A DNA stretch of 64,000 bases, taken from assembly GCA_900074885.1 (NCBI GenBank), contig FJUW01000052.1, positions 372,001 through 436,000 of the forward strand, in the 5' to 3' direction. Source of the stretch: Rhynchosporium graminicola (Eukaryota; Ascomycota; Leotiomycetes; Helotiales; Ploettnerulaceae). Positions 1-13,300 of the stretch are shown piece by piece. The notes beneath the pieces are model-generated. The model was not told where the DNA came from. It made no database searches and worked only from the letters and a program-made list of their open reading frames with translations. The translations under genes and the position numbers were made by a program. Position 1 is the first letter of the stretch. The number at the start of each line of letters is the position of its first letter.

Positions 1-1341
1 AAGGTTATAATAGACGAATTTTAGGTGGAAACTTCCCTTAAGGCCTTGAAAATTTATTATCCCCTTACTCGACTTCAACCTTCCGAAAGCAGCTCTAATA
101 GCGAAAAACCTTGCTTTTAGGCTAGGACGAAGTAGCTTATTACCCTAGCGGAAATTGCCGGAATTCGACTCGTAATCCCTATACCTTAGTATAATTTATC
201 CCTCTCGGTAGAATCGACCTCCCTCTACTAGGACCTTTAATTTAATACTTCCTATATCTACTTAACTAAGATATCCGACTCTCCTTAATCTTTTAGCTTC
301 TTTAGAATTCGATTTCGACTTTCGCTTCTTCTATAACTTTCAAGTGTTCTATTACTTTCGCTTAGTGTCGCTTATATAATACCTCCTAAGAAGGCTCAGC
401 TAGCTCCTACGACTTCACCGGAATACCCTCGCAGCCCTTTCGATTCCGTACCTACTATAGAATTAATTCAATCGATTAAAGACTATTAATTATATACAGA
501 ATCGACTACTCGGGAGCTCTCTATCGGTATTAGTCGAATTAAGCAGATATTTACCGAGTTTTTACGTACTCAGGTACTACTAGTAAACCCTGGACCTTCG
601 GCAAACTCGATACCTTAATTACCGAAAGAACCTACCCTTAAACGCTCTTTAATTAATAATTTATAGACCTCTAGTAAGTCGTAACTAACTGAAAGTATCT
701 ATAATCTTAATATAAGGATTAACCTGTCTTTTAGCTAATAGTATGCTTCTATTTAAGACTGACTTAAAGTTAATTCAGACTAATACCTGATTACGCATGC
801 TTATAAAGCGCTAGTCTAGAGCTCTACTTCTAGCCTTATAAGAGATTACTTAGAACTATAGTATCTCTCGGAAATTACGCCTTTCTCCTCTGCTAAAGAA
901 AATTTTTTAGTACTCGCTTCTTATTACCTTTCTGGACTCGAAACGGAGTAGTATCGCACTGAATTTCATAAGCTTTTAATGAAAAAGGAGTCCTTTTTAT
1001 AATTCCGTGCAAAGTTCTAAAGCTCGGTAATTCTCGGAGGTATAGCTGAATCAGAGTAGTACTTTTACCTCTAGCTAAAGCTTACTATACGGCTACGTAT
1101 AGCTACTACTCTAATTAAGCACTCTTAGAAGACTGATTATTCAGCTATAGTCTCTTCTCTTATAGCACTCGATTTGGAACTCTCTCGACTACCTTTAATA
1201 CCTCTAGCTACTCTAGCTCTACTGATAGTTAGTACGTCTTCTGAGCCCTTAATACCTATCGAGGAAGTATAGTATTACTACTATAAGAAGCACGGTCACT
1301 ACAAGAGCGATTGCTCGATATTGAAGACGAAGAAGGAGTGA
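1..1341 (+). pseudogene. RIP-inactivated gag remnant with CCHC zinc knuckle
   Basis: Gag (nucleocapsid) remnant of element D, open at the window edge. Reading from 1261, codons at 1273-1314 give a CX2CX4HX4C spacing in which the first two cysteines have become tyrosine codons (TAT), as RIP would do to TGT/TGC, while Gly-His and the last Cys remain. Many in-frame TAG/TAA codons upstream fit former CAG/CAA glutamines. The TGA at 1339-1341 may be the true stop or a mutated TGG. No intact protein is possible. Confidence 0.75.
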
Positions 1342-1481
1342 TTTACGTCTTATACTTTAGATTAATAATTACTTGGATTTTATTTAGAATTTAACTTAAT
1401 TTAACTCCCTTTTCTTTCGTTTTATATAGGTTATTTGCCTTTAAAGGCTCGAGGACAAGCCTTTATCTTAGAAGGGGGTAA

Positions 1482-1685
1482 TATAACGGTGTATAGTATA
1501 CGTGGCAGATACGGGCTAGTATCAGTGCCTTAGGCATACCCTCCTTATATATATAGAGGTGCAGACTCCTTCAGAGCTCTATATCTTTCTGTTTCCTTCG
1601 TACTAGACTATATAAGGATCGTTCTTGACCTCCCTACTTGTTTTATTCCTGCTCGTATACTGTCTAGAGCCCTTATGTCGTTACA
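1482..1685 (+). repeat. 3' LTR of element D (204 bp)
   Basis: Begins TATAACGG (from TGTAACGG) after the purine tract and ends GTCGTTACA. It is near-identical to the 202-bp LTRs at 42170-42371 and 43326-43527. The right part resembles the R/U5 part of the B1/B2 gypsy LTR. Confidence 0.85.
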
Positions 1686-1929
1686 AAAGGATTCGAATTC
1701 TAGCATATTATACTACTATTACTTTCTACGTACTTACTTTCTACGTACTTCGATTACTACTGTAACCCGACTTCAAATAACGCGCTTTTGAGACTTTAAT
1801 TTGCGCCGAAAACTCGAAGTCAAAACTTAAACGCGCTACGCTAGCGCTTCCTATATAACACTTAAGAACTCTATAACTACTATTCTAAATAACCTCGGAA
1901 TAGCACTAAAACACTTATACGAACTAGAC

Positions 1930-3986
1930 CTTTAATATAGTAAGAGATAATAATACCCCCGAGGTTAGTGCTTTCGATATACCTGCGAACTCCGGCAAGG
2001 ACCCACTAGACCCGGAGACTATACGGAAATAAGGAGAAGGTCTTATCAGATAAATTAAGGGCTCTAACTACGTAGATAGACCCTTATACTCCTTATTTAA
2101 GGAGATCTACGAAAGTTAGATAGTAGACTCTTTTAAATCTATTAAGAAATCGTTAAATAATAACCTTATATTCACCTTACGTACTAAAGGCGTATTTATC
2201 GCAGAAGGCGACGAACCTGCGTAGGAGCTATATAAGCTTCTATATACTCTATAGAATACTATATATAGTAGCTAGACCTTGAAGGAGCTAGAGAGTATAG
2301 TAGGAGAGAAGATACTCTCTGAATAGCTATAGTATATAGTATTAAACCTACTTGTACTAGAGAAGTAGATATCTGCGTAGTAATAGAGAGATAAAAGAGA
2401 GAAGAAGATAATAAACGATATAGCTGCTTAATAAGACGAATTAGAGTATAAGAGATTAAAGAAGGAGTTCTATAGACTACGATAAAGACGCTATACTACA
2501 CTCGGCTTACCTCCTGTTAGCGAATTCGACTTTGACGAAGAATACTACGAACCTCTATAATATAACTGAGATTCTACTGAAGGAGTATAATATAAAGAGA
2601 CCTCCTTTAAGCAGAATAGAGAAGAGTAGCGATACTATAGAAAGCGTATACCGAAGAATACAGGGAGTAGAGAAGGAGGAGCTAGAGGAGGAGAAGGCTA
2701 CTAAGGAGGAGAAGGCTACTAAGGAGGAGAAGGAGGAGGAGAGGGAGAGTACTATAATACGGTATAGAAGGAGAAGGAGAAGTCGTATAGAAAGGAGATC
2801 GTTAGCTTCTCCTATATATTTCTAGAAGAGATGAAATTCAAGGGAGACGGAGATAGCTTTAGTAAGGTCAGAATATTATATAATACCTGCTTAAGAGCCG
2901 AGATTCCACCGGAGGAATATAGTAAGGCGTTTCTATTAATACTGAAAGGCGCTGCTCTCTAATACTACTATTATAGTCTGAATAGTATCCTTAGAACTTC
3001 TCTGATTATTAAATTCGATACTATACTAAAGAATATAATAGATTAGTTTAAAAGCGAGGAGTTTAGTAGATCTTCTCTAACTATATGGAATCTTCTTACT
3101 CTTGAATCGATTAAGGAAAAGAACCCCGGAAAGACGACTTCAGAGTGCTTTAATATACTCTTTATGCAGATTAGAGAGCTATATTATAGTATACCCTTTG
3201 AATTACGTTATAAGAAGTTCGTTATAAATAAGATTATTACTACTTGCTAAAGCTCGGAAGCCTACTAAATTGCTCTAGCTTAACTTATAACTTCTATTGA
3301 AAAGACGATTACTTCTATTAGAACCTCTATTATTAACTACGAACATATATACCCTATAACTAGTACTACTTTCTATACTAATCGAAAATTCCGAAGCGAT
3401 TCCGATAAAGGATAAGTATATAGAGAGAAGGAGAAAGGAGATAGTAAAGAGCGATTCAGAATATAAGGAGAGAAGAAGATAAATACGCTAGATAAGGAAA
3501 GTAACGCTAAGAAGTACTAGGTATATAATACTACGGATTATATATCTTTCGACTATATAGTAGAAGAAAGAGAGAAGGCTAAGGAGAAGTTCAAGGCGAA
3601 GAACTCTTCTAAGTTTAAAAGTAACTTTGGAAGAGTCTTTAAGAAAGTATATAGATAATATATCGTAGAGTACGAAGGTATAGAAGACAAGTATATAGCT
3701 ACTGCCTTTACCTTATGCGAAGCCGGGAGCGATATAGAGTACGATTCCGACGATAAGAAGCCGGAAGCCCTATTTATAACTTCTATAGGACCTGTCTTAA
3801 TAGAAGCCGTATAACTAATAACAGAAACCCTAGTAAATACGGCTTTTAAGCACCTAATAGACACTACCGAAGGAGCTATAGAAGAGGACCGGACCGCAGA
3901 GACGATAATAAGTAACCCCTGATATAATTCGTTAGTTTTCTATAGAATTATAATCGATACTAGAGCAGTAAAGGTATCTGGTTATA
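1930..3986 (+). pseudogene. Copia gag and start of protease (fragment 1)
   Basis: Degraded gag of the host copia. A Lys/Glu-rich, probably coiled-coil stretch lies at about 2640-2760. A fungal copia gag core starting near 2831 (FKGDGDSF, then an LKGAAL-type motif near 2947) follows. A cysteine cluster near 3510-3555 has lost cysteines to tyrosine codons. At about 3942-3965 the protease active site reads IIIDTRA in place of IVIDTGA. The frame is then cut by element A at 3987 and resumes at 17568. TAG/TAA stops occur throughout, mostly at former Gln or Trp codons. Confidence 0.8.
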
Positions 3987-4154
3987 TGTCACGGGTGAGT
4001 AACGCGTACGCAGATAGTCAAGTGTAGTATTCAAGAAGTTCGATACAGGAGAGAGTCAGGTTCTAGCCTGGCTCCGAAGGAAAATATACGAGTGCTACTA
4101 GGCTTAGTAAGTATAGGTATCGCTAGTACTTAATCCTGGAGCTCGCCCCTTATA
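3987..4154 (-). repeat. 3' LTR of element A (168 bp)
   Basis: On the plus strand it starts TGTCACGGGTGAG and ends CCCCTTATA (from TTACA). It pairs with 17395-17562. Confidence 0.9.
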
Positions 4155-5900
4155 TTACTCTCCTCCTCCTTTCGCCTGTCTTATATCGGGGTTCGCCTCT
4201 AAAGACTTATATCCCGCCCTATTATATATAGTTAGGGCTCGTTATATTTGCGATTCTTTTTCTCGCTTTATGCCGACTTCGCTTAGAAGTTAATAATAAT
4301 AATAGACTAATAAAGTATAATAGCGAACTAATAGTAAAGGAATAATTAATAATACTAGTAAAGTCGTATAAGGCCTCCGGTTATTTATTTATATAACCCT
4401 ACTATTTATTTCTAGCTTATAATAATAGTAAGGCCTATTACGTCTTCTTATTTCTTTATTATCGCTCTCTCTCCTATTATTAATTGAATTAGTAAATGCC
4501 CTCGCCTTAGCTATATATACTTCCTTTTATTACTTTATAGACTAATTCCTTTCTTTTTAATTAACTATTATAAACTATAAGTTAATAAGATCATTTAGCG
4601 TCGATTACTCTTTCCCTTTCACTATCTCCTATCTTCGCTCTAAAAGCACTATACTCCGCTTACTATTAATCGAAGTTAGATAGCTTCTATTATCTATTAT
4701 ACCGCTTATACTCTCTCCGAGGTCGACTATATTAACTAGAATATAAGTCAGATCCTGCTTATTTTCGCTTAATATCTGCTGACTTATATAGTTTACCTAC
4801 TCTTATGCTTATACGACTTATTCTCGTAAGCGTAAGAACTATAAAAACCTATATATTTATCTCGAGCTACGAAAAATATTACTAACTGCTTAGTTCTTAA
4901 ATAGCGTATATTACTTATATTATCTAAACTTACTCTGCTAATAGAGATACTATATAAGTTATCAGACTCTGATTATTTTCTATTACTAATCGCTTATTTA
5001 GCGCTAACGCTTACCGCGATCTTAGTAAGATCCTTAAGGCCTAGAAAGCCTTAAAGCTTCTCTAAGCTACTAGTCTTCTCTCCTTATACTTATCCTCAGA
5101 CTCCGCTTATTTTTTATTACTAACTACTTATTTTAGCTCTATTACTACTAAAGTTACTAATTCAGTTACTAATATTATCACTTAGTAAAGTTAGATATAA
5201 GCTTCTTATAATCCGCTTATTTTCTATCGCTAACTACTATAGTACTAGTAGAGTCTCTCTCGCTCTAGTTCTAGATACTTATCGCGCTAAATAAGTCTGA
5301 TTATTTTAGAATAGAGTCCTAGGGAAATTCGTTAAGATATATTACTTTTTAGAATTAATAAAATAATATAAAAGAAATCTAAACTTCTCTTATTAATACT
5401 TATAACTTACTTAAAACTAATCGGATCTCCTCTTATTCTTCTTTTTCTCTTATACTTATCTAGGTCTATTATAGTATTTAATATCTCTATACTTACTTTC
5501 GAACTCGTCTATAGCTATAGTATCCGATAAGTCTTTAATAAGTTCCTATATAAGTTTATAGTAACTCGCCTACTTTACTAGTACTTCTTTACTTTTCCCT
5601 TTTCTTCTCGATTTATCTTTAGCGTAAAGAATCTTCTTTACTTACTATTCTTTATAAGTCTCGAATAGTATAAGCCCCAGTTAACTATTATTAGTCTCTT
5701 GCCTAGGTAATAGGTCGTAGCTCGCTAGTTATAATAGATTTATATAGAATAATAAGTAAATATTACTAAGGACTCTAAATAAATAAATAGCTACTAGTAA
5801 TAATACTTCGTCTACTATATATTTAGCGTGCTTCGTATTAAGATTCTTTTTTAGTTAATTTATCTAGTAGTTACGTAAGTCTAACTATACTTTATCTCTC
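4155..5900 (-). other. Element A region between integrase and 3' LTR, with degenerate repeats
   Basis: The polypurine tract (minus strand) is at 4155-4180. At about 4754, 4966, 5098, 5207 and 5297 a related motif containing (G)CTTATTTT or (G)ATTATTTT recurs, four of the five followed by a GCTAAC/ACTAAC-like stretch. Both strands read with only RIP-type stops in places, so I cannot tell whether this is the sense C-terminus of pol, an antisense ORF, or non-coding sequence. Confidence 0.4.
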
Positions 5901-8664
5901 TTCTAGTATATTAAAGCTAAGGTCCTTATCTTATTAGCGCTATTCTCTTATTTCTAAGCGGATATTATTATATTTAATTAGTATAAGTTAGTAATCTTCT
6001 TTATCTTCTTTACGAATACTACTACTTATTCGCTCGATAGTAGCTAGGAGTTAATCTCGGGTTCTATCTCTAATAGTATAGGTAATAGCGCTTCGTATCT
6101 ATATATAGTAAAGAATAAGCTTATCCCGAGGCTTACGTAATAATATCTATTTAACACTAACTAAGCTATAGGGAGCTACTTTTTCTAGTCGGATTACTCT
6201 TAGTTAATAAAGTTTTATAGATAAGTTTAAATATCTTAATTTAGCTTTTCTAGTTCTTTATTAGTTTATAAGTAGTATTTGAAGCTAAGTTTTTATTATA
6301 TACTAATTAAGCGATAAAAGGTCTTCTAGAATATACTTATCTAGTTAGTATCTCTATCGCTTATAATCGCTTATAGTATCCTATAGTTTCTTACTTAGTA
6401 TTTTATAAATTTCTTAGTATATTCCTCTGCTTTTATACTAAGTATCGCTTCGATAACTACCTATTTACTTAACTAGTCTTTAATTACCTAAAGGTAATAG
6501 TTACCTTAAGAGTTTAGTAAGTTAGTTATAAAGTCTATAGATATCTCTTAGAAGAATTAGTTAAGAACTAGTAATAGTCTTAGGAGTTTATACTTATATT
6601 CCCTTTATACTTTATTTCTTCTATAATAGTTATAGTTCCTTAAGAATTATCTTATATACCTCGACTATAGTAGCTAGTAGAAGGAGCGTTCTAGTATTAA
6701 TATAATAGAGTCCCGCCCTAGATAACTATAGACCGGCAAGTTATAAATAGACTAAATAAGCCTTATTCTTAGAGTATTATTTTCGAGAGTCTCGGGGTCT
6801 ATTACTTTATAGTCGAACTCTAGTATAACTAAGGCGCTTAGTACTTATAACTTTCTATAGTAATATAAGTAGTTCTTTATATTTATATTATAGTTATCTA
6901 CTTAGATTTTAATCTTAATTTCGCTTAGGAAAGATCAGGCTCTATCTTATAATAAGTAGAGTATAGTTTAATATATTATATCCTCTTATATTATAGCGTC
7001 CTATAAGTTATTTAGTTCTTTATCCTAGAAAAGACTTCTAGATACTACTAGGTCTAAAGTAGAGACTTAGCCGGAAAGTATAGTTAATAGCTAAGTAGAT
7101 ATAAGTATTACTCTTATTCTATCTTCTTCTTCTAAAGCTAGCTAGTATATTACGCGTTCTGAGTCTAAAAACCTACGGAACTTTAAGTTTATATCGTAAT
7201 CCGATTAAGTCGATATAGTTATTACTCTTACTTTATCTTTCTTTTCTAAAGTAAGCTAGTTTATTATATAGTCTAGGTCTAAAAACCTGCAGAACCTCGA
7301 GTTTATATTACTTTCCCTTAACGTATCTTACTCTCTTTATAATAAGGTATCCGGGATAATAGCTTCGGATCCCGGCTTATATACTAAAGTAAACTAGAAT
7401 AGTACTAAGGTCTTATACTAGTATACTTAACGCTCTAATAGCTATCGCTTAGTTATAAAATACTTAAGGTTCTTATAATCTATCTAAATTATAAAGAAGC
7501 TATATACTTTTAACTTAGGGGCTTAGAATTTCAAGTAAGTAATTACTATTAATATCTCCTTATTATAGATATTATAATTAATTTCGATTTTATTTAGCTT
7601 CTAAGCGAAGAAGCTTACTAGTCGTTAGACTCTATTCTTTTCTTATAAGAGAGCGCCTCTTATTACGAATCTATGATAATTAGTCTCTAAGAACGTCTAA
7701 AGTCTCGGATCCTAGTATATAAGTACTAAAGTATTATAAAACTTCTCTATTAGAGTCTTAAATACTTTCTCCTCTAGTTTTCCTTAGGAGAATAAGCGAC
7801 CTTTCCTTATTAACGCTATTAAGAGCGCGGCTAGCTTTAAGTAGTTCGCTATAAATATTTAGTAGAAGTTTATAAATCCTAAGAAATATTATATTTTCTT
7901 TTAAGTCTTAAGTTATACTTAGTTCTTAATTACTATTACCTTTTCTAGATCAGGACTTATACCTTTTCTATCGATATATATAATAAATCCTAGATATTTA
8001 AGCTTCTTACGAGTGAATTTACTCTTTTCGAGATCTAAGTATAATCTATTATCCTAAAGCTTATAGAGAATAGTTTATACTTTTTCAAAGTAGTTTTCTC
8101 TAGAGCTATTCGAGTAAATAATTATATTATTTATATAAGCTTAAGTAAAGTTATCTAATTATTCTCTTAATAAACTATTTATATATTACTAGAAACTCGC
8201 CGGAGCTTCTAATAATCCAAAAGGATATACGAGCTATTTAAAAGACCTAAATCTTATACGAAAAGCTATTTTATACTCGTGATCTAATACTATATATATT
8301 TAATAAAATACTAAAACTATATCTACTTTCGTAAGCTATTTAGCACTCGTAAGGTTCCGTAAGGTCTCTAGTATTAATAGTAAAAGGTACTAATCTGGCT
8401 TCGTAATAGCGTTTAGCGCTCGGTAGTTATAGTAAAACTTTAGACTTCCCTTAGGTTTCTATATAAAAAGGATAAAGGCTACTGCTTCTGAATACTAAGC
8501 TATATATATCCTTTTTCTAAGAAGCTATTTAATAACTTTCTTAGAGCTAGTAATTTATCTTTAGATATACTATATAGCGGACCTTATAGTAAGGCAGCTA
8601 AGGACTTATCTGATTATTCGCGGATATCGATTCGATAGTCGATACCCGGTTAATAAAGAGCTAG
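5900..8664 (-). pseudogene. Element A pol remnant: RT, RNase H, integrase
   Basis: Minus-strand translation at 8111-8140 gives AYINNIIIYS, a RIP-altered gypsy RT active site (AYIDDIIIYS, Asp to Asn). About 6640-6800 gives an HHCC integrase zinc-binding module: a mutated H..GHPGRDST stretch, then CxxC read as Tyr-x-x-Tyr before RRNK. The N-terminal side of RT was cut off by A1 at 8669; upstream protease and gag lie at 15517-17394. Stops are numerous. The left boundary is approximate. Confidence 0.75.
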
Positions 8665-8669
8665 TTTCT

Positions 8670-8851
8670 TGTAATAATCACTTAGTACGCTAAGGTAAAT
8701 AGGCATAATAGAATAGTAGAACAGTCGCTAGAGGTTCGCTAGTAATAATCTAGTTAATATAGAAACTAATTACTAAGGAGAGAAAGTTCTTCCTTCCTCT
8801 CTAATTCTGAAATATAAGAGTAAGAAGCACTAGGCGTATAGACCTATTATA
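8670..8851 (-). repeat. 3' LTR of A1 (182 bp)
   Basis: Starts TGTAATAATCACTTAG on the plus strand and ends CTATTATA. It pairs with 15330-15511; differences are mostly C/T or G/A. Confidence 0.9.
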
Positions 8852-9061
8852 ATATCTCCCCTCTTAAACACTTCTATCCCAGAAGTAAAAGCGTTAAAAT
8901 GCCCTAGCCGGCGATACTTCAGCGAGGCGCCGGTGAGGCATTCCTTTTAGGATTCACCTTTATTCTAATTCTTTTTTATTATTAGTAAGGCTAGAATGCG
9001 GGGTATAGCGCTAGGTAACTCCTCTATATAACTCTTAACCTTCTCTCTTCTCTCCCTTCTT

Positions 9062-10171
9062 AAATAACTAACGATAATAATAATAACTATACGTAAGTTA
9101 TAAATATAAGGTATTAGGTAGTACTAACTTAACCTTTTAGCTCCTAAGAACTTTCGTAAGCGCGCCGCTAGTAGTTCGCTTAAAGATACCCTTCCTTCTA
9201 GTAATACTTTTACCCCTATTAATAAGGGAAAAACCGTAGTCGCTAGCGGGTTATCGACTAAGCGCTAGCGAGCGGAAGATAATAATAAGGATACTAAAGG
9301 CGAGCTGAGCTAAGATAGTAGCCCTTCTACTTATTACGATAAGACCCTCTATACTAGTCGAAAGAATACGTAGATAAAGTCGAAAGCTTGTGCTAAAGTG
9401 AATAAGGAGATACCGCGTCCGGAGACTTACCTGCGATACGCTAGCGAGTATACTTTATTCCCTGAGTTAAAGTGTACTTTAGCTCCTAACTCTGTTACTA
9501 GTAAGTATATAGACTATATTAAGAAGGGTAAATCTTACGAGAATATAAGTATAAATTTCCTCTCTCTAGCGAATACTTAGCTAATAGCTAGCGAGGTTCT
9601 AGCTATCCTGATAGGTATTCTTAGCTAACTATAAGATATAGCTTTAAAAGTAGTAATAAGCGAGAGTTCCGGAGAAGTATTAAAGATTACTTAAGCACGC
9701 TTTAATATAGAGAAGAAGCGAGCTAATTATACTTCTAAAGTTAGTAATACTGTAGCTATTAAATCTCCTTAAAAGCTAGTTATTAATTCTAATACCGAGC
9801 TATCTTCTAGTATTATATCGGTAATCGCTAAGGTATCTAGGTATATACTACACTCTATAGCTAAAGTCACTACTACTATTAATATTATAAATATTACTCT
9901 TCTAGAGGAAATTCGTAGTCTTCGTATAGTATAAATTAATCTCTCTAGCGAGTTCCTTACTAATCTTTAGCGAAAGACTTCCGTACTATTTATACTAGAT
10001 TCTTTCTATAAGTAGCTTCACTAGATACGTAGCTAGAGGTTAATAGAGAGGAAGTCACAGATAAGGATATAGATACTACTAATTAAGAGGTTACTAAGTA
10101 AACTTTCTTTAGCGATATCTCGGAGTTTATCTAGTGAGAGCTAGTTTACTAGCGATCTGTATAGATAATAA
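9062..10171 (+). pseudogene. Antisense accessory ORF inside A1, RIP-damaged
   Basis: Between the chromodomain end of A1 pol (minus strand) and its 3' LTR, the plus strand carries a long frame interrupted almost only by TAG/TAA codons explainable as former CAG/CAA. An intact stretch of about 60 codons remains at 9398-9577 (begins with GTG; includes IPRPETYLRYASEY). The inferred protein would be about 350 residues, basic and Ser/Lys-rich at the N-terminus, with no domain I recognise. Start and end are uncertain; the tandem TAA at 10166-10171 is a plausible end. Frame openness is judged by eye, and I cannot exclude that the frame is fortuitous. Confidence 0.5.
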
Positions 10172-10329
10172 AATCTCTTTTTCCCCTTAGACTTCTACTA
10201 GATTTATAATCTCTAATATACTTTTAAAACTATAAAACCCTATAGGAAAAAACAGAAAGGTATATATCCTTTTATAAGTATTATTTTACTTTCGCTGGCG
10301 TTTCGCTAGTCTTTCTATAGCGTTTTGAT

Positions 10330-13300
10330 TTTTTAAAGCTTTGATTTCTTTCTAGAGTCCCTAGAGGTTTTCTTTTAGCTCCTAAGAATTATAAGCGGAA
10401 GTAAACTCTTTCTATCTTACTAAGAATTATTCTCTCCCCCTAACTACTTGCCGGTCTAGTAAGGAATCGACCTCCTATAATTCTTCGCTGTCGATAAAGT
10501 TAAGTTAGATAACCTCTAACGACTCGCCGGGCCTTTACTAGTATAGTTCTAATAGTAAGATATAGAAGACGTTATATAGCCGACTATACTTAGTAAGTAA
10601 ATCTAATTAATATACCTACTTTCTAATTCTTTCGCTGATCTTAAATAGCCCTAGAAATTAGTAGTCTAGCTTCTTACTCGATCGAATAGTTTTAATATTC
10701 TTTACTAAGAGTAAGACTTATTAATCTACTTTAAATTCAACTAGTCGATAGTTCTTATTATACTACTTCGCTTAGGTTTCTTTAGTTCTTCGCTAGCTAT
10801 TCTCTAGCTCTTAGTGTTTCTTAACTACTTCTTCTGCTCTTTCTTTAGTAGTAGGTATCTCCTCTCTTATAGGATCGTCCTCGATACCCTAGCGACTATC
10901 TAGCGTAATTCCATACTTAGCCTTATTTAGACTTATTCTAATAGCCTTATAATATATATTTATATATGCGAATTTCGCTATAGGTAATAGGTCTACCTAA
11001 TTATCTTGAAGATAGTATACGAAATACTGTAGCTATACTTCTATAGCTTAGTTTTATTGTTCTGTTTACTTATTAGTTTATAAGTGAAACGCTGTCGAAA
11101 GACCTCTTGTTATTCGGAAGTAGAAGTATACCTCTTACTAGAACTTAAAAGTGAAAACAGAACCTCTATTAGTAATAATAACTATAGGTAATCTATAGTC
11201 CTTAAACTAATAGTCGATAAATAGTTAAGCTAAGCCTAGCGTATTAATTGTCTTCAAGTAAGGAATATACTCTATATCTTTAGTATATCTATTGACGATT
11301 ACTAGTAAACTATTAGAGATTCTTCTTATAGAGCTCCTTTTATAAGGTAGCAGATCTATAATAAAGTCTATAGTTATAGACTTAAACGGCTTACTTAGCT
11401 AGCTAAGCGCTTATATCTCGCCGGCTATCTTTATTCTTCTTACTTTTATCTTTTAATAAATATCGCAACTTTTAACGTATTCTTTAACGTCTAGCTTTAT
11501 CTTCTACTAATAGTACTTTCGCTAGATAAGCTTTAGTGTCTTATCTTAACTAAAATAACCTATAGTTAGATTATTATAGTATATCTTTATGATTTCAGTA
11601 TAAATAGCTTTATCTAGCGGAACGTAAGCCTTTCGCCGGTATCTAAGTAGTCCTTCGCTATCGATACTCTAATCTATATCTCCGGTTTTCTGCAATCTAG
11701 CTAACTTCTTAATAGTAAAAGCGTCCCTTTTCTATAGCTTTATAAGCGTTAAGAGAAGTGAGTTCGATTTAGGGTTTACTATTTCGGTTCTTATAATTCT
11801 TGCTATAAAAAACCGTAGTATAGTATATCCATAGCTATATTAGCTAGCGCCTAGCTTCTTACTAGCGTTTCTTAAGAGAGTATCTAGACCTCCAAATAAG
11901 TTCTATAAACTATTAAGCTTCATAGGCATATATTGCTAGTTAGGCGTAGAGGTCGTATCTATAGCCTCGATCGATACTCCTTTTAAAGAAGTATTATTAG
12001 TAGGTTATAGAATCTAAGTTAACTAGCACGATATACTATCGTTCGAACGCTGGTTACTCTCTATCGTATCGCTAGCTTTACTAGGTACGTAGATTAACCT
12101 GTCTTTAATTATATTTCGTAGCTTATTTTATAAAGTAGGGAGTATAATATTTTCCTTGTCTTTCGCTAGCTTATAGTTAAGCCTTCTCGACGGTCTATTA
12201 GCGGGATTATTTTTCCCTTATCTATAACTTAATATAAAGTTATACTTAGATAGCTCTAGAGCTTATCTAGCTTATCGCCGGCTTAATACTGTCGTAATTA
12301 TAAAGTAATAGAGGTTACTATAGTTTATTAATACTTTAACTAGGGCTATACTACTTTTAAGGTAATACCTCTAGTATATAAAACACTTAATAATTATAAA
12401 GAGTTCTTAGTTATATACTTTATAATTTAACTCGGTAGGTTCTAGCTTTTTACTAAAGAACGCGATAGGGTACTAGATAGCCTTTTCCCTTTCTTTCGCT
12501 AGCTACTCTCTAGGCTAGGAGAGAATTCCTATAATAGTAAACCTAGAAGTATTAGTCTCTAGCTTTCTCAGCTTTAGTAGATCGAAGTGCATAAGAAAAG
12601 GTACTATAGTAAACGTATCTTTTAACGCGTTAAAAGCTTCCCTTTCTATAGTACTCTATCTAAAAGTAAGAGTAGGTTACCCTTTCTTCTTATTACTTAT
12701 TAAACTTATTAGAAGTTAGGTAATCGCTGAGAATCTTATGATAAATCGCTAGTAGAAGTTTATAAAACTGATAAAGACTTATACGTCTCTAATACTTTTA
12801 AGCTCTAGCTATTCCCTAATAGTATTTATCTAGCTTATATCTATTAAAACGCTAGCTAGGGAGATAATATATCCTAGAAACTCTATACTTTTAGTATTAA
12901 AAGAGTACTTTGATAACTTAATAAAGAGGTTTATATACTGAAGTCTCTCTAATACTTAGCGGATATATTATTTATATTATAAGAGGTTAGTAGAATAGAT
13001 TAGGATATTATTAAGATATATAATATAAGTAATATCGATAAGGCCCGTTAGCGTATTATTAATAAATACTTAGAAAGTCGCTAGTGCGTTTAATAGTCTA
13101 AATAGTATAACTTAATACTTATAATACCTATATCGGGTACGAAATATAGTTTTCTATTTATTACCTTAGCGAATTCGGATATAGTAGTAAGCGTTTTATA
13201 AGTCTAGTTTAGTGAATACTCTAGTATCCCGGAGCTTATCTAGCGTTTCGCTAATTAATAGCAGAAAGTACTGATCCTTAATTGTAATTTTATTTAGAGC

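Larger units (their letters stand above)
1..1685 (+). mobile_element. Element D: 3' part of a gag-only LTR retroelement
   Basis: This is the right-hand part of a RIP-mutated LTR element whose 5' end is outside the window. A gag remnant ending in a zinc knuckle is followed directly by about 140 bp of non-coding sequence, a purine tract (AGAAGGGGG, about 1470-1479) and a 3' LTR. No protease, RT or integrase lies between gag and the LTR, so the element looks non-autonomous. Positions 1 to about 370 match 42690 to about 43060 in element C1, and the LTR matches both C1 LTRs. Its 3' end abuts the copia element, into whose 5' region it probably inserted. Confidence 0.8.

Noticed and set aside
2532..2825. 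97-codon ORF with Lys/Glu-rich repeats
   Set aside because: Part of the RIP-mutated copia gag; it continues past RIP stops on both sides and is not a separate gene.
3553..3864. 103-codon minus-strand ORF
   Set aside because: Antisense shadow of copia gag; RIP removes some stops on the opposite strand, and no family features are seen.
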